NCBI RefSeq assembly: GCF_003050705.1
Contig: NZ_QAOG01000005.1
Span: 248,001 to 312,000, forward strand
Direction of reading: 5' to 3'
Origin: Sphingomonas aurantiaca
GTDB lineage: Bacteria; Pseudomonadota; Alphaproteobacteria; Sphingomonadales; Sphingomonadaceae
Length of the DNA stretch: 64,000 nt
Shown here: piece by piece, positions 35,286 through 45,615 of the stretch
How positions within the stretch are numbered: the first letter of the stretch is position 1
Layout of the letters: each line of letters begins with the position of its first letter
Notes under the pieces: model-generated
Told to the model about the DNA's origin: nothing
Database searches by the model: none
Seen by the model: the letters and a program-made list of their open reading frames with translations, nothing else
Position numbers and translations under genes: made by a program

Positions 35286-35682
35286 AAGTGAAGGCGATCG
35301 ATCACGTCGTGTTCAACGTGCGCGACGTGGATGCTTCAGCGGAGTGGTACGAGAAGGCGCTCGACATGGAGCGGCATGTTTCATCCTCGGATGACGGTCC
35401 AATTCGCATGAGCATGATATTTGGCCCCAACAAGATCAACCTTCGCCCGATATCCGCCTCGCAGGAGGCGTGGTTTACCGCGCGTACGCCGACCTCGGCA
35501 GCGATGATCTTTGCTTCCTGACCGATACGCCCCCCGCCGAAGTCGCTGGCCACTTCCGCAACCTCGGCATTGCGATCGAAACCGGCCCCGGCATCAAAAA
35601 GGGCGCGCGGGGGCCGATATGTTCGGTCTATGTGCGTGATCCCGACGACAACCTTATAAAGGTCTCGTCGTACCAACTATGA
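35282..35682 (+). pseudogene. VOC-family protein gene with a one-base frameshift
   Basis: The first frame (IDHVVFNVRDVDASAEWYEK through QEAWFTARTPT) and a second frame (LGSDDLCFLTDTPP to the end DPDDNLIKVSSYQL) together make one glyoxalase/VOC protein of about 133 residues. The total length of 401 bases is not divisible by three. Restoring one base near 35494-35498 joins TPTS to GSDDLC, the usual family sequence. The ATG overlaps the stop of the hybrid-kinase gene. It may be true decay or a sequencing error. Confidence 0.8.
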
Positions 35683-35871
35683 CGGGACCGTCAGTTAACA
35701 TATCGCTAAATAACCAATATGGCCAATAACAACCGTCTATAAAGCATGTTTGGCGTTAGCTCCACCCTGTAATTACGCTATAATTATGCATTTACGTTTC
35801 TAGTACATGATAATTTCCTTGCACGTGCTTTATGAAACCATTCTATATCTGTGCGACGGTAATGTGTGGAG

Positions 35872-36408
35872 ATGGATGTGTACGGGGCACACGTCGGTTC
35901 ATGGTTGGACGTTTTTTCTAATGAGAAGAAGCGACAGCTTGCCGTAGATCAGAGCGGAGCGTTAGCAATGCGCGGCAGCGAGGAGCTTGAGCGCATTGTG
36001 GACGTCGTTCGCGATTACTATCGGACGCAGTATGCGGCGATCTCAATCATCGACAAACGCATGCAAACTTTGTTGGCGGAACGTGGACTGGGTGTCACCG
36101 AAACCCCGCGAAACACGGCCTTCTGCGCCGTCACGGTTCGGCAGGGCGGGCAGATGCTGGTCATCCCCGATGCGCGCAGCGATCCGCGTTTCGAAGAGTT
36201 CGACAGTGTTATAAATGATCCATTCGTCCGCTTCTATGCTGGCGCGCCTATTACTGATCCCGCGGGACTGGCGCTTGGCGCGATATGCGTTGCGGACAGT
36301 GAGCCGCTGGCGGGGGACTTTGATCAGTCCCTTCTTGTCATAATGGCTCGCGAAGTCGAACGCGAACTTGCCAGCCGAATGAAGGCGGTAGTTACTCCAT
36401 TAACGTAA
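35872..36408 (+). CDS. GAF-domain protein, 178 aa
   Basis: A single GAF domain: VVRDYYRTQYAAISIIDKRM, RNTAFCAVTVRQGGQMLVIPD, and INDPFVRFYAGAPITDPAGLALGAICVAD. The two Cys (FCAV, ICVA) are typical of the general bacterial GAF branch and do not mark a bilin-binding site. No output domain follows, so it is probably a stand-alone sensor or partner. ATG 35872 was taken; GTG at 35866 or 35878 is also possible. The AT-rich gap upstream (35700-35860) contains TATAAT-like strings suited to a promoter. Confidence 0.8.
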   Translation: MDVYGAHVGSWLDVFSNEKKRQLAVDQSGALAMRGSEELERIVDVVRDYYRTQYAAISIIDKRMQTLLAERGLGVTETPRNTAFCAVTVRQGGQMLVIPDARSDPRFEEFDSVINDPFVRFYAGAPITDPAGLALGAICVADSEPLAGDFDQSLLVIMAREVERELASRMKAVVTPLT

Positions 36409-36509
36409 GACCTCAGACGGTATCGGCGAGCCGTTCGGTTACGTCGTTCGACGGCCACCAGCACTCTATGGCCTGTAGCACCTGATAGTCGGACGCGGCA
36501 GGCGGGATC

Positions 36510-36640
36510 GACCCACATCCGGTCATTCGCGCGCCCTTCCCCTCTCCCCAACTCCAGACATTGGTTCATCTCCGCGTAACGCCCGCTTTGGCGCCTGACC
36601 TGCGAACTCGAATGTCGCAGCTGGGCGATAGTTTGGCAGG
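36510..36640 (+). repeat. Dispersed polar repeat, copy at 36.5 kb
   Basis: Starts GACCCACATCCGGTCATTCG and contains CCAACTCCAGACATTGGTTC. It belongs to the same subfamily as the 39.9-kb copy, both followed by GAATGTCGC.G.TGGGCGATAG, and both continue into DnaJ 3' sequence. The gap 36409-36992 otherwise holds only the DnaJ fragment. Confidence 0.75.
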
Positions 36641-36847
36641 AAGGCTGTCCAAGTTTAGGTTTTACTCCCTATGAGCTGCAGACGGCTTTTGCGGGAAGCT
36701 TAGGTACGGGATTAGTGGGGACGCTGCGTCGGACTGTAGATGCCAATCCGGGTTCCTCCTTATACAGAACCTGGATTGTAGCGATCGGTGCGGCGGTGAG
36801 GATCAGCAGGAAAAGGCCCATCAGTTATTCGTTGGTCTCTAGCGGCT
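36634..36847 (-). pseudogene. Fragment of a DnaJ-like gene (3' end)
   Basis: On the minus strand this matches the last about 70 codons of the DnaJ gene at 39985-40521: the membrane segment LMGLFLLILTAAPIATI and the VRRSV stretch can still be read. A TAA replaces the Trp codon of NEWLMG, and other changes lie near the 3' end, where the stop codon is also lost. No J-domain is present. Together with the adjacent repeat it is one 338-base duplicated block (36510-36847 against 39860-40199). Confidence 0.8.
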
Positions 36848-36992
36848 TGACGGAAAACGCTCTCAGTCGGTTTGACACCGAGAAGCCATCATGGTCGCCG
36901 CCTTATCGTGAGATAAATCAACGAAATACGCATTACACCGGAACGGACTGACCGTTGCAACGTCGGGCATGCAGTTGATTTAGCGAGGATGC

Positions 36993-37868
36993 ATGACCGG
37001 ACCGACGTTGGTATTTCTTCATGCCCTCGGCGCCAGCGCGGGAGAGTGGAAGCAAGTTCTTGATCACCTGCCAAACCAAGCGTGCGTAGCGCTAGACCTG
37101 CCAGGATTCGGCGCCGCGGCGGAGGCGGGGCATTGCGATGTCGAAGTGATGGCGGACTGGCTGGCGGACGAGATCCGCTCCCGTGCGCTGACCTCATGCG
37201 TGCTCGTCGGTCACAGCATGGGCGGCAAGATCGTTACGCTCGTCGCGGCCCGCGCCGCAGCCGGCGAAATCGGCCTGTCAGGCGTACTTGGGGTCGTACT
37301 AGTCGCGGCATCGCCACCGTCACCCGAACCGATGGACGAAGAGCGCCGTAACCAGATGATTGACTGGTTCGCCAACGGTCAGATCGCAGGCGTCAATGCC
37401 GCGACCTTCGTCGACGCCAATACCGCCAGAACACTGGCCAAACCTCTGCGCGACACCGCGATCGACGACGTGCGACGGTCAAGCCGAGAGGCGTGGCTCG
37501 GCTGGCTGGAACGTGGCAGTCGCGAGGATTGGAGCGCCGAGGCTGGACGCATCGCAATCCCGGCGCTGATCCTCGCCGGCGCCGAGGACGGCGATCTTGG
37601 CGAAGATGCTCAGCGCCGGCTCAACCTGCCACATTACATCACCGCGGATATAGACCACGCGCGTGCCCACGCTGCGAAGCTGGTCGAGCAGCCAGCTGAA
37701 CGCAGCCTTCGCCTCGGCTTCAAGGCCTGCCGTCAGGAACGCCTTGATCGTGTAGCCGGCATCCCTGATCCAGGCGTAGCGATAGTCATAATTCTTTGCT
37801 CCGCCGATACCTTCCGGGATCGACGTTGTTGCTGCGGCCGCGATGGCGCCAGACGGCGAGTAGAGTAG
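36993..37868 (+). CDS. Alpha/beta-hydrolase, C-terminus replaced by foreign sequence
   Basis: The start (LVFLHALGASAGEWKQVLDH), the nucleophile elbow (VLVGHSMGGK) and IPALILAGAEDGDL are those of a small alpha/beta-hydrolase. After LPHY near codon 217 (about 37641) the frame continues into DNA that is the antisense of a GH15 gene (RSLRLGFKACRQERLDR...), and the expected catalytic His (GxGH) is missing. The protein is therefore truncated at about 217 of 250-270 residues and tailed with unrelated sequence. GAGGA precedes the ATG. Probably inactive. Confidence 0.75.
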   Translation: MTGPTLVFLHALGASAGEWKQVLDHLPNQACVALDLPGFGAAAEAGHCDVEVMADWLADEIRSRALTSCVLVGHSMGGKIVTLVAARAAAGEIGLSGVLGVVLVAASPPSPEPMDEERRNQMIDWFANGQIAGVNAATFVDANTARTLAKPLRDTAIDDVRRSSREAWLGWLERGSREDWSAEAGRIAIPALILAGAEDGDLGEDAQRRLNLPHYITADIDHARAHAAKLVEQPAERSLRLGFKACRQERLDRVAGIPDPGVAIVIILCSADTFRDRRCCCGRDGARRRVE

Positions 37869-38642
37869 CAGCTTCAGCGCCAGTGCACTGCGTAGGAATG
37901 CCTCGCGGTCTTCACCGAAGTAGGAGACATGCTCGCACCAGTCTCGCCATTCCCGGTCCGATATGTCGATGCGTGCATCAATCTGTTCAATCGTTGGGGC
38001 CACCAGCGGCTCGTCACGACCAGCCACGACTGCGACGGTCTGACGCTCGCCGGCAGCCACCGTCACTTCGCCCGTGATGCCTTCGTCGGCCCAGTCACAA
38101 TGTACCGTGTCGCTGTGAACGAATAGACCAAGGACGCGCTCGACATGGAAAACTGTGTGGCCCCCAATCTTCGAGTGGTACGGACTGACCGTATCGCCTC
38201 GCCGACCAGGCTTCATCGTCAGCCTAAAGCGAACAGTGCCATCCAGCCCATCGACCCGCCTCGCCAGCTCGGCCCATGGCAGACGCCCCGCCGTGCCACT
38301 GTTGAGAGACTCGGTCAGTTTTGCTCGCCCACTCGGCGTCGTAAAGATCGTCTCGAGTACATTACTGCCCGGGCGATACTGGCGCTCAACCGTGAAGGGG
38401 TGATCGGGCTGTAGCGTAAAGCACCCACCATTCTCGCCATCGAGTAATCGGTCGAACAGTGGAGGCGAGTCCATGTTGGGTACGCACCACCAGTCGATCG
38501 ATCCATCGGCACCGGACAATGCGACGGATCGGCCATCCCCAAGCGCGCCATATTGCTCAAGCGGCAGATAGCCGTCCTTGCGAACGCCGAGTTCGATACG
38601 TTCATGATGCTGTGGCAGCAGCCGCTCCAGCATCCCGGTCAA
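37479..38642 (-). CDS. GH15-family glucosidase/trehalase, truncated
   Basis: The 387-residue frame starts with a GH15 N-terminal domain (YLPLEQYGALGDGRSVALSG, IDWWCVPNMDSPPLFDRLLD) and enters the catalytic barrel at GGAKNYDYRYAWIRDAGYTIKAF. A full enzyme has about 600 residues. Here the family sequence ends near codon 334 (VVYI), before the GIWE motif that carries the general acid. The remaining codons are antisense of the hydrolase gene. It is therefore catalytically incomplete. The start overlaps the SDR gene stop (ATGA), so the two were once co-translated. Confidence 0.8.
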   Translation of the reverse strand: MTGMLERLLPQHHERIELGVRKDGYLPLEQYGALGDGRSVALSGADGSIDWWCVPNMDSPPLFDRLLDGENGGCFTLQPDHPFTVERQYRPGSNVLETIFTTPSGRAKLTESLNSGTAGRLPWAELARRVDGLDGTVRFRLTMKPGRRGDTVSPYHSKIGGHTVFHVERVLGLFVHSDTVHCDWADEGITGEVTVAAGERQTVAVVAGRDEPLVAPTIEQIDARIDISDREWRDWCEHVSYFGEDREAFLRSALALKLLLYSPSGAIAAAATTSIPEGIGGAKNYDYRYAWIRDAGYTIKAFLTAGLEAEAKAAFSWLLDQLRSVGTRVVYIRGDVMWQVEPALSIFAKIAVLGAGEDQRRDCDASSLGAPILATATFQPAEPRLSA

Positions 38643-39640
38643 CGAAGCTGACGCGGCAGCGCGCGTGACGCACCGACACCCATCAAAGCACCCGCACCCA
38701 GCAGACCACCTACCACGCCTAGCTTTAGCATATCGCGCTGACGGCTCGTAAAGAACTCGCGGCGGCTTCCTTTTACCCGGTCCTTGCCGTCGCCGTCGAT
38801 CTGCGCCGGTCCTGGAACCGCCTCGTCGAGATTGCCAATGCGATCGGGCATCGGATCGCCCTGCTGCTTGTCGAGCATTTCGGCTGCCTCACGATCGGAG
38901 AAGCCTGGTGCGACCGACTGCCCGAGCGCCATCATCAGTGTCAAACGCCCAACCCAGAACTCACGTTGAGGATCGCGCGCTGCGGTCCAAATCGCTTCGG
39001 CACAGAGGCGCGGGTCGAAAAGTGGATCGGGAATGATTTGCTCACGTCCCGTGTGGGTGCGTGCCCAGCTCGTCTGCGGCGTGTTTACGCCGGGCAGATA
39101 CACGACGCTGAGCGTGATCTTTGATTTGTCCGAGATCAGCTCCGAGCGCAGCGAGTCCGTAAACCCGCCCACCGCAGCCTTCGCGCCACAATACGCGGCC
39201 TGCAAGGGAGCGGCCCGGATCGCGAGGCCGGACGACACCTGGATGATTGCCCCCTGATCCCGCGTACGCATGTGACGCAGCGCGGCAAGCGTTCCGTAGA
39301 CTTGCGACAGATAGGTTGTGGCGGTGACTCGGGCATATTCATCCGGCGTGATGTCGTGCGCGCGAGCAACCACCGTCGACATGGCGTTGTTGATCCAGGC
39401 GTCGATCGCGCCAAATTCGGCGACCACCTTATCGGCGGCCTCGTCGACGGCTTTCGCATCGGCAACGTCTGCCGGGATCGCCAGGACTCGACCACCATGC
39501 TGTTCGAGCATCGCCCGAGCCTCATCAAGACGTGTCGGGTCCCTTGCGATGATTGCAACCTGCCATCCGCTACGTGCAAAGCGATCCGCAGTCGCGAGGC
39601 CGATGCCGGCGCTCGCTCCCGTTACTACGACGGTCTTCAT
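38639..39640 (-). CDS. Short-chain dehydrogenase/reductase with C-terminal extension
   Basis: A 333-residue classical SDR. TGASAGIGLATA binds the nucleotide, DAWINNA follows strand 4, and the catalytic Ser (IQVSSGL) and Tyr-x-x-x-Lys (YCGAK) are present. The C-terminal 60 residues end in a hydrophobic stretch (LGVVGGLLGAGALMGVGA) that may anchor the protein to a membrane, an arrangement common in Sphingomonas and rhizobial SDRs of unknown substrate. It is upstream of, and overlaps, the GH15 gene. Confidence 0.85.
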   Translation of the reverse strand: MKTVVVTGASAGIGLATADRFARSGWQVAIIARDPTRLDEARAMLEQHGGRVLAIPADVADAKAVDEAADKVVAEFGAIDAWINNAMSTVVARAHDITPDEYARVTATTYLSQVYGTLAALRHMRTRDQGAIIQVSSGLAIRAAPLQAAYCGAKAAVGGFTDSLRSELISDKSKITLSVVYLPGVNTPQTSWARTHTGREQIIPDPLFDPRLCAEAIWTAARDPQREFWVGRLTLMMALGQSVAPGFSDREAAEMLDKQQGDPMPDRIGNLDEAVPGPAQIDGDGKDRVKGSRREFFTSRQRDMLKLGVVGGLLGAGALMGVGASRALPRQLR

Positions 39641-39859
39641 AAGGTTGGTCTCGTTCCTAACAAAAAGCTTGCTCGACCGCTAAACGCCCAAGTGGCGAAC
39701 TGGTCGCCGCCTACTGCTTTGCTCTTCAGTTAAATGCGCGGACGCTGCGGCCTTCGATGGTGAGACCCAACAAGGCCGCGCGACCGTCGAGTCATTAAGC
39801 TGATGTAGCCAGCGACCAGTTTTGGATTGAAACTCAATCGGAGTTCGGACGGTTACCGC

Positions 39860-39984
39860 GACCCAGAAGCAGACGTCCCCGCCCCCTGCCCAGCCTCCCA
39901 ACTACCGCCGCTCGTTCATCTCCGCGTTACGACTGCTTTTGGCGGCTAACCCTGCGAATTCGAATGTCGCGGTTGGGCGATAGT
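39860..39984 (+). repeat. Dispersed polar repeat, copy at 39.9 kb
   Basis: Starts GACCCAGAAGCAGACGTCCC and contains CCGCTCGTTCATCTCCGCG. It lies directly 3' of the DnaJ-like gene and is the parent-like partner of the 36.5-kb copy. The gap 39641-39984 holds no gene. Confidence 0.75.
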
Positions 39985-40521
39985 TTAGGATGCAGGCTGT
40001 CCGAGTCCGGGTTTTGTGCCCGATGAGCTTTGGACGCCATTTGCAGGAGGTTCAGGCACGGGATGAGCGGCGACGCTACGTCGAACCGTAGGTGCCAATC
40101 CAGATTCCTCATTCCACAGAACTAGGATTGTAGCGATGGGTGCGGCGGTGAGGATCAGCAGGAAAAGGCCCATCAGCCATTCGTTGGTCTCTAGCGGCTG
40201 CGAGAAGCTACCGCTGGGCTGCATCGACGGGCTAGGTCGCATCGGGCGCCTGCCGGCTTTCCTGGGGTGAAACGGACGGTCCCCAGTCGCTCGGTGGGCA
40301 GACGGCCTGATCTGCGAGCGATCGTAGGCGGCGCGTGATTCCTTCTTTCCCAAAACGGAATACGCCTCGTTGATCGCTTTCGCACGAGCAGAAACATCCG
40401 CACCATGATTGGCATCGGGGTGATATTGACGGAGCAGCGCTTTCCACGCGGCGTGGATAGTTTCTCGACTTGCCGTCGAGGGCACCCCTAGGACAGAATA
40501 ATAGTCGGGTGAGAGAGCCAT
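39985..40521 (-). CDS. Small membrane-anchored J-domain protein, 178 aa
   Basis: Residues 4-66 form a J-domain: YYSVLGVPSTASRETIHAAW, the HPD motif in QYHPDANHG, and AKAINEAYSVLGKKESRAAYD. A basic, Pro-rich linker leads to one membrane helix (LMGLFLLILTAAPIATILVL) and a periplasmic-side tail. The J-domain is expected to stimulate DnaK at the membrane. It is a single-gene unit. Its 3' end and the repeat after it have been copied to 36.5-36.8 kb. Confidence 0.85.
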   Translation of the reverse strand: MALSPDYYSVLGVPSTASRETIHAAWKALLRQYHPDANHGADVSARAKAINEAYSVLGKKESRAAYDRSQIRPSAHRATGDRPFHPRKAGRRPMRPSPSMQPSGSFSQPLETNEWLMGLFLLILTAAPIATILVLWNEESGLAPTVRRSVAAHPVPEPPANGVQSSSGTKPGLGQPAS

Positions 40522-40624
40522 CTAGCCGTTACTTGCGGCTAAAACGCGAAAAAGGAAAGTCCGCCCGTCGCGTGATCTTAACTTCGTCTTCTCAGAGATC
40601 CAAAGGGTGGCTTTAGGGGCCAAC

Positions 40625-40700
40625 AGTCGGATGGAAGCGACATTCAAGCAGCGCCCGCCGCTCCCCCAGACGGTCGCTCATTCATCTTCGTCCCGCTCAG
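40625..40700 (+). repeat. Dispersed polar repeat, degenerate copy at 40.7 kb
   Basis: Only the middle is recognisable: GCGACATTCAAGCAGCGCCC followed by CCCCCAGACGGTCGCTCATT and CATCTTCG. The gap 40522-40889 otherwise holds no gene. Confidence 0.4.
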
Positions 40701-40889
40701 CTCAACGGCCACCAGTCACTGTGCCCTGATCCAAATTCCGGATGCGGACGGGACAAAATCTCAACGGTGTCGACTGGTTTACCAAGGGGCTGACTGCATA
40801 GAACTTACGCTTCGAGACCGTGCCGCCGTCCCTGCGGATTCAATACGGGCAAGCCTGTTTAGCCGTCAGGGCACGTCGAGCCCGCTTGG

Positions 40890-42731
40890 CTATCGGGCGG
40901 CCGCTCGCTTCGCCGCACCGCCGCCAGCAGCGATCCACTTGTCGATCTTAGCCTCTAGCACCGGCATCGGCAGCGCTCCGGTATCAAGCACCTGCGCATG
41001 AAAATCGCGCGGATCGAACTTCGGGCCAAGCATCGCCCGCGCCTTTGCCTTGGTCCCCGCGATCGTCAGCTGGCCGATCTTGTAGGCGAGCGCCTGTCCC
41101 GGAATAGCGATGTAGCGTTCGACTTCAGCCGTCGCGTCGGTCCGCGCCATTGGCGAATTCGCGAGCATGTAGGTGACTGCCTGATCCCGCGTCCAACCCT
41201 TGGCATGGATTCCGCTGTCGACGACCAGCCGCATCGCGCGCAGCATCTCGTCGTTCAGCCCGCCCATCCGCTGATACGGATCGGTTTCCATGCCGAGTTC
41301 CTTCCACAGGCTCTCGGCATAGAGCGCCCAGCCCTCGACATAGGCGGTATTGCCGCCGAACCGCATGAACGCGGGCAGCGCGGTGTTCTCCTGCGCGAGG
41401 CTGATCTGGAAATGATGCCCCGGCACGCCTTCGTGTAAGAACAGCGTCTCCATTTCCCACATGTAACGCGAGGGCAGGTCGTAGGTGTTGTAGTAAAACA
41501 CGCCCGGTCGCGACCCGTCGGGCGTGCCGCCGTTGTACGATCCGGCCGCCTCGGTCTTCTCCTTGAACGCCGGGACCGGCCGGATCTCCAGCATCGTCTT
41601 CGGCGTCAGCGAGAATTGCTCGGGGATTAGCTTGGAGATACGCGCCTCGATTCCACGGTAACCGTTGCGCAGCTGGTCCACCGAGCTCGGCTGGAATTGC
41701 TTGTTGGTACGCAGGAAGGCGAAGAACGCCGGCAGGTTGCCCTTGAACCCGACCGCCTGTTTCTGCGCTTCCATACCCTTCAGGATGCGCGCGACCTCGG
41801 TTAGGCCGAGCTGATGAACCTGCTCCGCGGTCATCGGCAGCGTCGTGTTTTGCCGGATCAGAAAGGTGTAATACGCGTCGCCGCCGGGCAGGGAAGAAAG
41901 ACCTACCGTGTCGCGCGCGGCGGGCAGATAGACGTTAACGAGGAAATCGCGCATCTGCCGATGCGCAGGTATGATCACGTCGCGAATCTGCGCGGCATAG
42001 GCCGCCTTCAGACGCGCCTGGTCCGCTGCAGGGATCGTTGCCGGAAACGTCTTCACTGGGCCGTAGAAGGTCGAGCCCTCGACCCCTTCCGCAATGAGGT
42101 TTTCGAACTCCTGGATCATGTTCGTGACGACCAGCTTGGGCTGGACGATCTTGTCCTTCATCCCCTGCCGGAACAGGCCGATCGCGCGGTCGAGGACAAC
42201 GGCATATTTCGCGTTGCGCTTCAGATTGTTCTCATAGTCGGCGAGCGTCTTGAACGGCGCGGCGCCGTTGCCCGACGCGAAATCAGGATAGAAGCTCTGA
42301 AACCCGTTCATATGGTCGATCGGCAGGTCGCGCTGCACCTTCAAGAGCGCGGGCGCAAAACCGGCGAGATCAGTCTCGTTTCGCGTCTTGAAGACGTCAT
42401 AGGCGATCTGATCTGTCGGGGTCAGCCGGGAACGATCGATTGTGTTCAGGGTCGCGAGGTCATGCTCCACTGCCGCGCGCTCGGCCGCGAGATACCCATC
42501 GGTCAGATAGTCGCCGAACTGGTCGGCGTAGCGCAGGTCGCCACGGAAAACCGCCTCGATGGGATGACGCTCCAAGCTCGCCTCATCGCTGTTGTAGAAC
42601 AGGTGCTTCAAACGCGCGTCGTCTGCGCTCTCACCCGGCTGCACGACCGGCTCGGGTACCGCCTGCCCCCTCGCCGCGGCAGTCGCCAGCGTGGTGGAAA
42701 GTAGAGCGGCGAGCATCAGTTTGACGGACAA
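40890..42731 (-). CDS. Exported DUF885 metallopeptidase
   Basis: A 613-residue protein with a signal peptide (SVKLMLAALLSTTLATAAARG). It has the DUF885 helical fold with the zinc motif HEGVPGHHFQ (about residue 430) and the downstream Glu in NTAYVEGWALYAE. Relatives are dipeptidase-like enzymes of the periplasm. The TTG at 42731 follows AAGGAG at good spacing and keeps the signal peptide; an ATG five codons later is an alternative. It is monocistronic. Confidence 0.88.
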   Translation of the reverse strand: MSVKLMLAALLSTTLATAAARGQAVPEPVVQPGESADDARLKHLFYNSDEASLERHPIEAVFRGDLRYADQFGDYLTDGYLAAERAAVEHDLATLNTIDRSRLTPTDQIAYDVFKTRNETDLAGFAPALLKVQRDLPIDHMNGFQSFYPDFASGNGAAPFKTLADYENNLKRNAKYAVVLDRAIGLFRQGMKDKIVQPKLVVTNMIQEFENLIAEGVEGSTFYGPVKTFPATIPAADQARLKAAYAAQIRDVIIPAHRQMRDFLVNVYLPAARDTVGLSSLPGGDAYYTFLIRQNTTLPMTAEQVHQLGLTEVARILKGMEAQKQAVGFKGNLPAFFAFLRTNKQFQPSSVDQLRNGYRGIEARISKLIPEQFSLTPKTMLEIRPVPAFKEKTEAAGSYNGGTPDGSRPGVFYYNTYDLPSRYMWEMETLFLHEGVPGHHFQISLAQENTALPAFMRFGGNTAYVEGWALYAESLWKELGMETDPYQRMGGLNDEMLRAMRLVVDSGIHAKGWTRDQAVTYMLANSPMARTDATAEVERYIAIPGQALAYKIGQLTIAGTKAKARAMLGPKFDPRDFHAQVLDTGALPMPVLEAKIDKWIAAGGGAAKRAAAR

Positions 42732-43000
42732 TATGCGGCTCCTTGGGATGCGACGGTGCGAGGGTTAGGATGCGGCCATGGTTCCCGCAAGCGCGCGAGG
42801 GTTAACGCGCGCCGTCAAGTCCAAATGGGCCACTGGAGGTCGGATTACCTCGCTTAACGTCGGGTCGGCAGCGAGGTCATCAAGGCAGGTTCCGCAACGA
42901 GAATAGCCGGGGGGCTCAGGCCGGCATTTTGGTCCACTATCCCTTCGGACCGATACTTTGAGAACGTCGAACTGCTCAGATCATAGAGAATTGCGAACAG

Positions 43001-43073
43001 GACCTAGTTGTGGACGTTCACAGGGCAATCTCTGCTTCCCAACTTCAGCCCTTTGCTCATGTCGAGGCGGGGC
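43001..43073 (+). repeat. Dispersed polar repeat, degenerate copy at 43.0 kb
   Basis: GACCTAGTTGTGGACGTTCA (GACCTA instead of GACCCA) with CTTCCCAACTTCAGCCCTTT and GCTCATGTCGAGG. The gap 42732-43127 holds no gene. Confidence 0.55.
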
Positions 43074-43127
43074 TCAAGCGGCACGCATTCCCCCTGCCTG
43101 ACGGCACGCCGAATTTCTCGAAAGGGA

Positions 43128-44669
<1,542 letters not shown>

Positions 44670-44798
44670 ACGTCACTCCGTTCGCGCGCTCAACGGGCCT
44701 TATGTCGTTGGACGCTACGCGTTTTTAGCTCTTTAATGTCAGTAGGCTAAGATGGCTATTGCGACAAAACTACTGGGTTAACAGCCTGCAAACGACGC

Positions 44799-44827
44799 CG
44801 GCATGGCCCGCAAATACGGCCATGCCG
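44799..44827. promoter_or_regulatory. Inverted repeat in the LOV kinase/response regulator intergenic region
   Basis: CGGCATGGCC (44799-44808) and GGCCATGCCG (44818-44827) are perfect arms of 10 bases around a 9-base loop, between the divergent starts at 44669 and 44904. It could be an operator for both genes or a hairpin in the response-regulator leader. Confidence 0.5.
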
Positions 44828-44903
44828 CGGTCGCATTCCAAGAAAACGAGCGTAAAATCCTCGCGGGCCGCAACTCGGCCCATGGCGGGCGGGTTAGAGC
44901 TCC

Positions 44904-45311
44904 ATGACCCTTTCAACCGTACCTTACGCGCTCGTTGTCGATGATGATCCGCTCATCATGATGGATACGACTGGCATCCTCGAAGACGCCGGATTCCGCT
45001 TCTATGAGGCCATGGATGGCGACGAGGCGAAGCGTGTCTTAGCCACCAACTGGGAAAGCATCGTACTGCTGTTTTCTGACGTCGACATGCCCGGCGACAC
45101 TAATGGCTTCGCGCTCGCCCGGCATGTCGCTGAACGCTGGCCCACGATCGAGATCGTGATCGCGTCCGGTCATGTTCTACCAAAAGCGGGCGAGATGCCC
45201 GAAAAGGCCACATTCATCTCTAAGCCGTTCAACAAGCAAATGGTGCACCAGCATTTGCGGAACATGCTCCCGGACAATAAATTGCCGGAGCCGCTCAAGA
45301 GAGCGGTCTGA
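44904..45311 (+). CDS. Single-domain response regulator
   Basis: A 135-residue CheY-like receiver with acidic residues VVDDDP, Asp59 (LLFSDVDMPG) and Lys107 (FISKPFN). It ends soon after helix 5, so it has no output domain. It shares the SDxDMPGDxNGxxLA pattern with the regulator at 30365 (TDINMPGDLDGLDLA), so the two are probably paralogues. It is divergent from the LOV-HWE kinase and probably receives its phosphoryl group. Confidence 0.88.
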   Translation: MTLSTVPYALVVDDDPLIMMDTTGILEDAGFRFYEAMDGDEAKRVLATNWESIVLLFSDVDMPGDTNGFALARHVAERWPTIEIVIASGHVLPKAGEMPEKATFISKPFNKQMVHQHLRNMLPDNKLPEPLKRAV

Positions 45312-45462
45312 TCAACTGTACAACTCATTGGCGTAGATGAGCTTGAACGGGACAACCAGCGTAACTCTCTAGCGGACAACGATCGAGCCGATGAGGCTAT
45401 TGCAAGACCAGGCCTAAAAACGCTCTGCAAGTACGAGGCTGAGAGGCTCGGGCTGCTGTCGA

Positions 45463-45530
45463 GACCCACTTGCGGTCATTCGCGGCCTCTTTCTGGCTCC
45501 CCAATTTCTGCCATCCATTCAGGATTGCGG
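45463..45530 (+). repeat. Dispersed polar repeat, copy at 45.5 kb
   Basis: GACCCACTTGCGGTCATTCG followed by GGCTCCCCAATTTCTGCCAT. It lies between convergent genes. The gap 45312-45615 holds no gene. Confidence 0.65.
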
Positions 45531-45615
45531 CAGAGAAGGTGCTGAGCCTTGGCCCTGCCCGCTGCCTCGCCAGCTTTCAAAAGGATGATGAGGCGGCAAA
45601 GCTTTTACCGACCCA

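Noticed and set aside
37640-37868. C-terminal 75 residues of the hydrolase frame as a real domain
   Set aside because: They are the antisense of GH15 coding sequence, with no family resemblance.
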